NCBI RefSeq assembly: GCF_000774145.1
Contig: NZ_KN322987.1
Span: 126,756-190,755 of the forward strand
Direction of reading: 5' to 3'
Source: Pseudomonas mediterranea CFBP 5447
Lineage (GTDB): Bacteria; Pseudomonadota; Gammaproteobacteria; Pseudomonadales; Pseudomonadaceae
Length of the DNA: 64,000 nt
A program made the translations under genes and the position numbers. Below are positions 60,925 to 64,000 of this stretch, in pieces. Every line of letters starts with the position of its first letter. The stretch's first letter is position 1. The notes beneath the pieces were generated by a model, which had not been told where the DNA came from, searched no databases, and saw only the letters and a program-made list of their open reading frames with translations.

Positions 60925-61046
60925 TTGTGGCGAGGGGATTTATCCCCGCTGGGGCGCGAAGCGGCCCTAAAACCTGACAACTCGCTATGCCAGACAGAAT
61001 CAGGGGGCCGCTTCGCAGCCCAGCGGGGATAAATCCCCTCGCCACA
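60925..61046. repeat. REP inverted pair (family B)
   Basis: GTGGCGAGGGGATTTATCCC with CGCTGGGGCGCGAAGCGGCC, and the inverse ending CCCTCGCCACA, between convergent nahK-like and response regulator genes. Confidence 0.88.
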
Positions 61047-61073
61047 AAAAGCCAGGTTTCTGGCTAGAAAGCA

Positions 61074-61739
61074 TCAACGCCGCAGATACGCCCCGAAATC
61101 AATATCCCCCGCGCTGAGAATCGCCTGCACCCGGTTGTGCACGTTGAGTTTGCGCAGTATCGCCGAGACGTGGGCCTTGACCGTGGTTTCGGCGATGTCG
61201 AGGGTGTAGGCGATCTGCTTGTTCGATTCGCCCTTGGTCATGCGCTCGAGCACCAGCAGTTGCTTGCGGGTCAGGGCCTGGAGCAGTTCGGGCGGGAAGG
61301 CCGGGGTTTCGTTCAGGCGGCGGCCTACCGGGTTCTTCTGGGTGCGGATGATGTCCGGTGGCAGGTACACGTTGCCGTTGAGGATCTGCTCGATGGCGTC
61401 GGTCATCTGCGAGCGCGGCGAGGATTTGGTGATGAACCCCACCGCGCCGTAGGTGATGGCCTGCAGGACAATCTGCTTGTCCTGCTCGGCGGAGACGATC
61501 ACCACGGGAATGGTCGGGGCCTCGTTGCGCAGGTTGATCAGGCCATTGAGGCCGTGCATGCCGGGCATGTTCAGGTCCAGCAGGATCAGGTCCAGGTCGT
61601 CGTGCTCGGCGGTGAGGGCCAGGGCACTGTCCAGGTCGGCGGTTTCCATGACCTCGCTGCCAGGAAAGCCGTCGCTGATGACGTTATGGATGGCTTCGCG
61701 AAACAGTGGGTGATCGTCGGCTATCAGGATTTTATACAT
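61074..61739 (-). CDS. LuxR-type response regulator of PQQ alcohol oxidation (ErbR/AgmR-like)
   Basis: 221 residues from ATG 61739 (GAGGTG nine bases upstream); ATG 61745 is possible. The receiver domain has ADDHPLFREAI, phospho-Asp in LILLDLNMPGMHG and Lys in FITKSSP. The C-terminal NarL/LuxR helix-turn-helix is TKGESNKQIAYTLDIAETTVKAH. It resembles ErbR/AgmR, the regulator of PQQ-dependent alcohol dehydrogenases, and is followed by the PQQ-associated CXXCW gene. Its cognate kinase may be the NahK-like neighbour or another sensor to the right. Confidence 0.85.
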   Translation of the reverse strand: MYKILIADDHPLFREAIHNVISDGFPGSEVMETADLDSALALTAEHDDLDLILLDLNMPGMHGLNGLINLRNEAPTIPVVIVSAEQDKQIVLQAITYGAVGFITKSSPRSQMTDAIEQILNGNVYLPPDIIRTQKNPVGRRLNETPAFPPELLQALTRKQLLVLERMTKGESNKQIAYTLDIAETTVKAHVSAILRKLNVHNRVQAILSAGDIDFGAYLRR

Positions 61740-61794
61740 GGCCATTCACCTCATTATTGTGTTGGGGCTGGAGCAGTTGCACGCACGTTCAAGA

Positions 61795-62328
61795 TCAGGG
61801 AAAAGGTTCAGGCCGCGCCGCTTGCAGGGGCAGGTGGGCAGCCTCCCAGGCATCGACGCCGTCGCGGTACCAATACAGATGCTTATAGCCCATGGCTGCG
61901 GCGCGTTTTACCGCGTTCCAGCTCAGCCAGCAATCGGAGCGGCAATAAAAGACCAAAGGTTGCTCCGCGCGCCCGGCGGTGGCCTGGCGCAGGTGGTAGG
62001 CGAGGTAGTCCTGCCAGGTCGGGTCGAGCTCGCCATCGCCGGTATTGGCCAGCCAGAGGCTGCCGGGGAGGTTGGCATGGGGTTCGTTGTCGATGAAGCG
62101 TCCCTGGACCCAGGGTCGACGGTAGACGTCGATCAGCACCGGGGCGGGTGTCTGTTCGAGCAATTGCTGCAACGCCGGGGTATCGACTGTCCGGGCGCCT
62201 TCCACTGTGTCGGGCGTGGGGCTGCGATACCGGTCGATGCGATAACCTTGGGGGGAAAACAGTGCCGTGTCGGCCAGCGCGACATTCATCGACAGGCCCA
62301 GCAGGACGACCGCCAGTAAACGGAGCAT
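61795..62328 (-). CDS. PQQ-dependent catabolism-associated CXXCW protein
   Basis: 177 residues with a signal peptide (to ...ALADT). The middle holds a rhodanese-like fold with VLIDVYRRPWVQGRF and the family hallmark CRSDCWLSWNAVKRA (CXXCW). Members occur beside PQQ-dependent alcohol dehydrogenase genes; they may help cytochrome or quinoprotein maturation, but the function is not known. It is upstream in the same direction of the ABC transporter genes' mirror order and beside the response regulator, at the edge of a PQQ cluster. Confidence 0.9.
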   Translation of the reverse strand: MLRLLAVVLLGLSMNVALADTALFSPQGYRIDRYRSPTPDTVEGARTVDTPALQQLLEQTPAPVLIDVYRRPWVQGRFIDNEPHANLPGSLWLANTGDGELDPTWQDYLAYHLRQATAGRAEQPLVFYCRSDCWLSWNAVKRAAAMGYKHLYWYRDGVDAWEAAHLPLQAARPEPFP

Positions 62329-62447
62329 GGGATTGATCCTTGTTGTTATGCGTCCATTACATGACAGGGTCGCGATCTTGGGAATGCGACCATGGACAGG
62401 GAAACCAGTACTAAAGTCGTAATTTCAGTCGTGCACGCCGCCGATCC

Positions 62448-62535
62448 TGTGGGAGCGAGCCTGCTCGCGATAGCGGTGGATCAGTCGGTGAGCATGTGAC
62501 TGAAGCACCGCCATCGCGAGCAGGCTCGCTCCCAC
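62448..62535. repeat. REP inverted pair (family A)
   Basis: TGTGGGAGCGAGCCTGCTCG at 62448 and its inverse ending at 62535, in the 243-base gap between the CXXCW gene and the ABC permease. Confidence 0.88.
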
Positions 62536-62571
62536 AGTGGGTTCACTTTCGAGAGGTATATTGAGGTTGGC

Positions 62572-63363
62572 TCAGCCCGCCTTGCGCAGCGCCGCATGCT
62601 GCGGGTTGAAGGTCCATACTGCCGCCAGGGCGAACACCAGGGTCAACCCAACGCACACCGTCATCGCCAGCAGGTTGAACTGTCCATACAAGGCATACCG
62701 CACCAGTTCCACGCCGTGGGTGAACGGGTTCACCGCGCACAGCCAGTACAGCCACGGGCTGGCTTCGAGCATCTTCCACAGCGGATACAGCGCAGAAGAC
62801 AGGAAGAACATCGGGAAGATCACGAAATTCATCACCCCGGCGAAGTTCTCCAGTTGCAGGATCGCGTTGGAAAGCAGCAAGCCCAGGGCGCTGAGCATCA
62901 GCGCCACCAGCAACAGCGCCGGCAGCGCCAACAACAACCCTATGGCCGGCGGCTGTACGCCATACAGCCAGGCAATGGCGAGGAAGGCGTAGACCTGCAG
63001 CAACGAGATCAACGACGTCGCCAGCAGTTTGCTCGCGAGCAGGAAGGCCCGGGGCAGAGGGCTGGTCAGCAGCACCCGCATGCTGCCCATTTCCCGGTCG
63101 TAGACCATCGAGAGCGAACCCTGCATGCCGTTGAACAGCAGGATCATGCAGGCCAGCCCAGGCACGATGTACACCTCGTAGGGGATGTAGGTGTCATAGG
63201 GCGCAATGATCGCGATGCCCAGTGCCGCGCGAAAACCGGCGGCGAACACCAGCAGCCACAGCAGCGGACGGACCAGGGCGCTCAGCAGCCGTGTGCGCTG
63301 CAAGACGAAGCGCAGCCATTCGCGCATGACGATGCCGCTGAAACATTGCCAATACGCGTTCAT
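62572..63363 (-). CDS. ABC-2 type permease of PQQ alcohol-oxidation cluster
   Basis: 263 residues with about six hydrophobic helices (LLWLLVFAAGF, YIVPGLACMILLFNGMQGS, LLLALPALLLVALMLSALGLLL), the ABC-2 export permease pattern. Its start overlaps the ATPase stop by four bases (ATGA). Such a permease/ATPase pair lies in ped/exa-type clusters for PQQ-dependent alcohol dehydrogenases, with unknown substrate; the adjacent CXXCW and response regulator support that context. Confidence 0.88.
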   Translation of the reverse strand: MNAYWQCFSGIVMREWLRFVLQRTRLLSALVRPLLWLLVFAAGFRAALGIAIIAPYDTYIPYEVYIVPGLACMILLFNGMQGSLSMVYDREMGSMRVLLTSPLPRAFLLASKLLATSLISLLQVYAFLAIAWLYGVQPPAIGLLLALPALLLVALMLSALGLLLSNAILQLENFAGVMNFVIFPMFFLSSALYPLWKMLEASPWLYWLCAVNPFTHGVELVRYALYGQFNLLAMTVCVGLTLVFALAAVWTFNPQHAALRKAG

Positions 63364-64000
63364 GCCTGGGCTCCCGAAGTGGTCAAGCGGGTGAAGGCCG
63401 AACCCAGGGTGCCGCCGTGTTCCAGGCTCACGGCCTCGGCGCGGCCGCTGGCGACCAGGCGCCCCTGGTGCACGATCAGCAGATCGTCGCAGGGTTGTAC
63501 TTCATCCAGCAGGTGGGTGGTCCAAAGCACGCTGATGCCCTGTTCGTCGCACAGTTGACGGATGTGCCGGCCCAGGGCCTGGCGGCTGGCCGGGTCGAGG
63601 CCGACGCTGGGCTCGTCCAGCAGCAACAGCCGGGGTTCGTGCAACAGGGCCCGGGCGATTTCCACCCGGCGACGATGCCCTCCGTTGAGATCGCGGACCC
63701 GTTCATGGCGACGCTCGGTCAACTGTTGCCGGGCCAGCTCTGCGTCGATCCGGGCCATCCCTTCGCGCCGCGACAAACCGTGCAAGGCGAGGTGATAGCG
63801 CAGGTTCTGTTCGACACTCAGGTCCAGGTCCAGGGTGCTTTGCTGGAACACCACGCCCAGCTGCTGCAGGGCCGGCCGTGGCGAATGCTGCAAGGAGTGG
63901 CCGCCGACACGGATCTCGCCACGCTGCACATCGTAGAGGCGCGTGAGCAGGGCGATCAGCGTCGATTTGCCGGCACCGTTAGGGCCCAGCAGCGCGGCGA
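63360..64000 (-). CDS. ABC transporter ATP-binding protein, start outside window
   Basis: The frame is open to the right edge, so the N-terminus is missing. Visible residues include Walker A (LLGPNGAGKST, read from 63940-64000), the signature-region LNGGHRRRVEIARALLHEP and Walker B LLLLDEPSVGLDP, all intact. It is the ATPase for the permease it overlaps. It belongs to the PQQ-associated ABC export pair. The gene continues beyond 64000. Confidence 0.92.
   Translation of the reverse strand, partial: AALLGPNGAGKSTLIALLTRLYDVQRGEIRVGGHSLQHSPRPALQQLGVVFQQSTLDLDLSVEQNLRYHLALHGLSRREGMARIDAELARQQLTERRHERVRDLNGGHRRRVEIARALLHEPRLLLLDEPSVGLDPASRQALGRHIRQLCDEQGISVLWTTHLLDEVQPCDDLLIVHQGRLVASGRAEAVSLEHGGTLGSAFTRLTTSGAQA

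Overview
The window reads as chromosome from a Pseudomonas of the P. fluorescens complex. The reasons are high-GC, densely packed genes; many copies of the short palindromic (REP-type) repeats typical of that group; a DUF2790 protein; Pseudomonas-type aco, lhp and ped-flanking gene orders; and the NosP/NahK pair. I saw no rRNA, tRNA, phage, insertion sequence or CRISPR array.

Layout. (1) 1-8036: a tightly coupled seven-gene operon, cut at its left edge. It encodes an FtsX-type permease, a LolA-like periplasmic protein, an acyl carrier protein, a ketosynthase, an extended SDR, an acyl-CoA dehydrogenase-like flavoprotein and an outer-membrane barrel. It looks like an uncharacterised acyl-lipid assembly and export system and is the best candidate for something new. 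(2) 8064-11849: two divergent regulator/oxidoreductase modules, MarR with a flavin monooxygenase and TetR with an NAD(P)-binding protein, each with clear paired operators. (3) 12058-21212: a GGDEF/degenerate-EAL protein, a ThDP enzyme, and a two-component system next to DUF2790 and DipZ-like genes. (4) 21223-28821: the acetoin/2,3-butanediol locus (acoR, acoX, acoA, acoB, acoC, bdh) with a textbook sigma-54 promoter and AcoR-like upstream sites. (5) 29567-43108: a large hydroxyproline locus. It holds a Dap-A-like deaminase, a proline-racemase-fold dehydratase, an ABC importer, fused aconitase X, an AraC regulator, lhpE, lhpF, lhpB, lhpA and a GntR regulator. One unrelated PLAT-domain protein sits inside it.

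(6) 43314-52535: an MFS exporter, a MocR regulator, a TonB receptor with a Fur-box-like site, an SDR and a tautomerase that share a LysR-type motif with the adjacent LysR gene, and an NTF2-like protein. (7) 52643-56863: a LysR-controlled sugar-acid module (MFS transporter, glucarate-dehydratase-like enolase, porin). (8) 57179-64000: NosP and NahK (FIST sensor and hybrid kinase), a LuxR-type response regulator, a PQQ-associated CXXCW protein and an ABC exporter, which form the flank of a PQQ alcohol-oxidation cluster that continues to the right.

Most intergenic gaps of 100 bases or more hold REP elements of three sequence families, usually as inverted pairs. Several sit between operons that end there, and two lie inside operons of the hydroxyproline locus.
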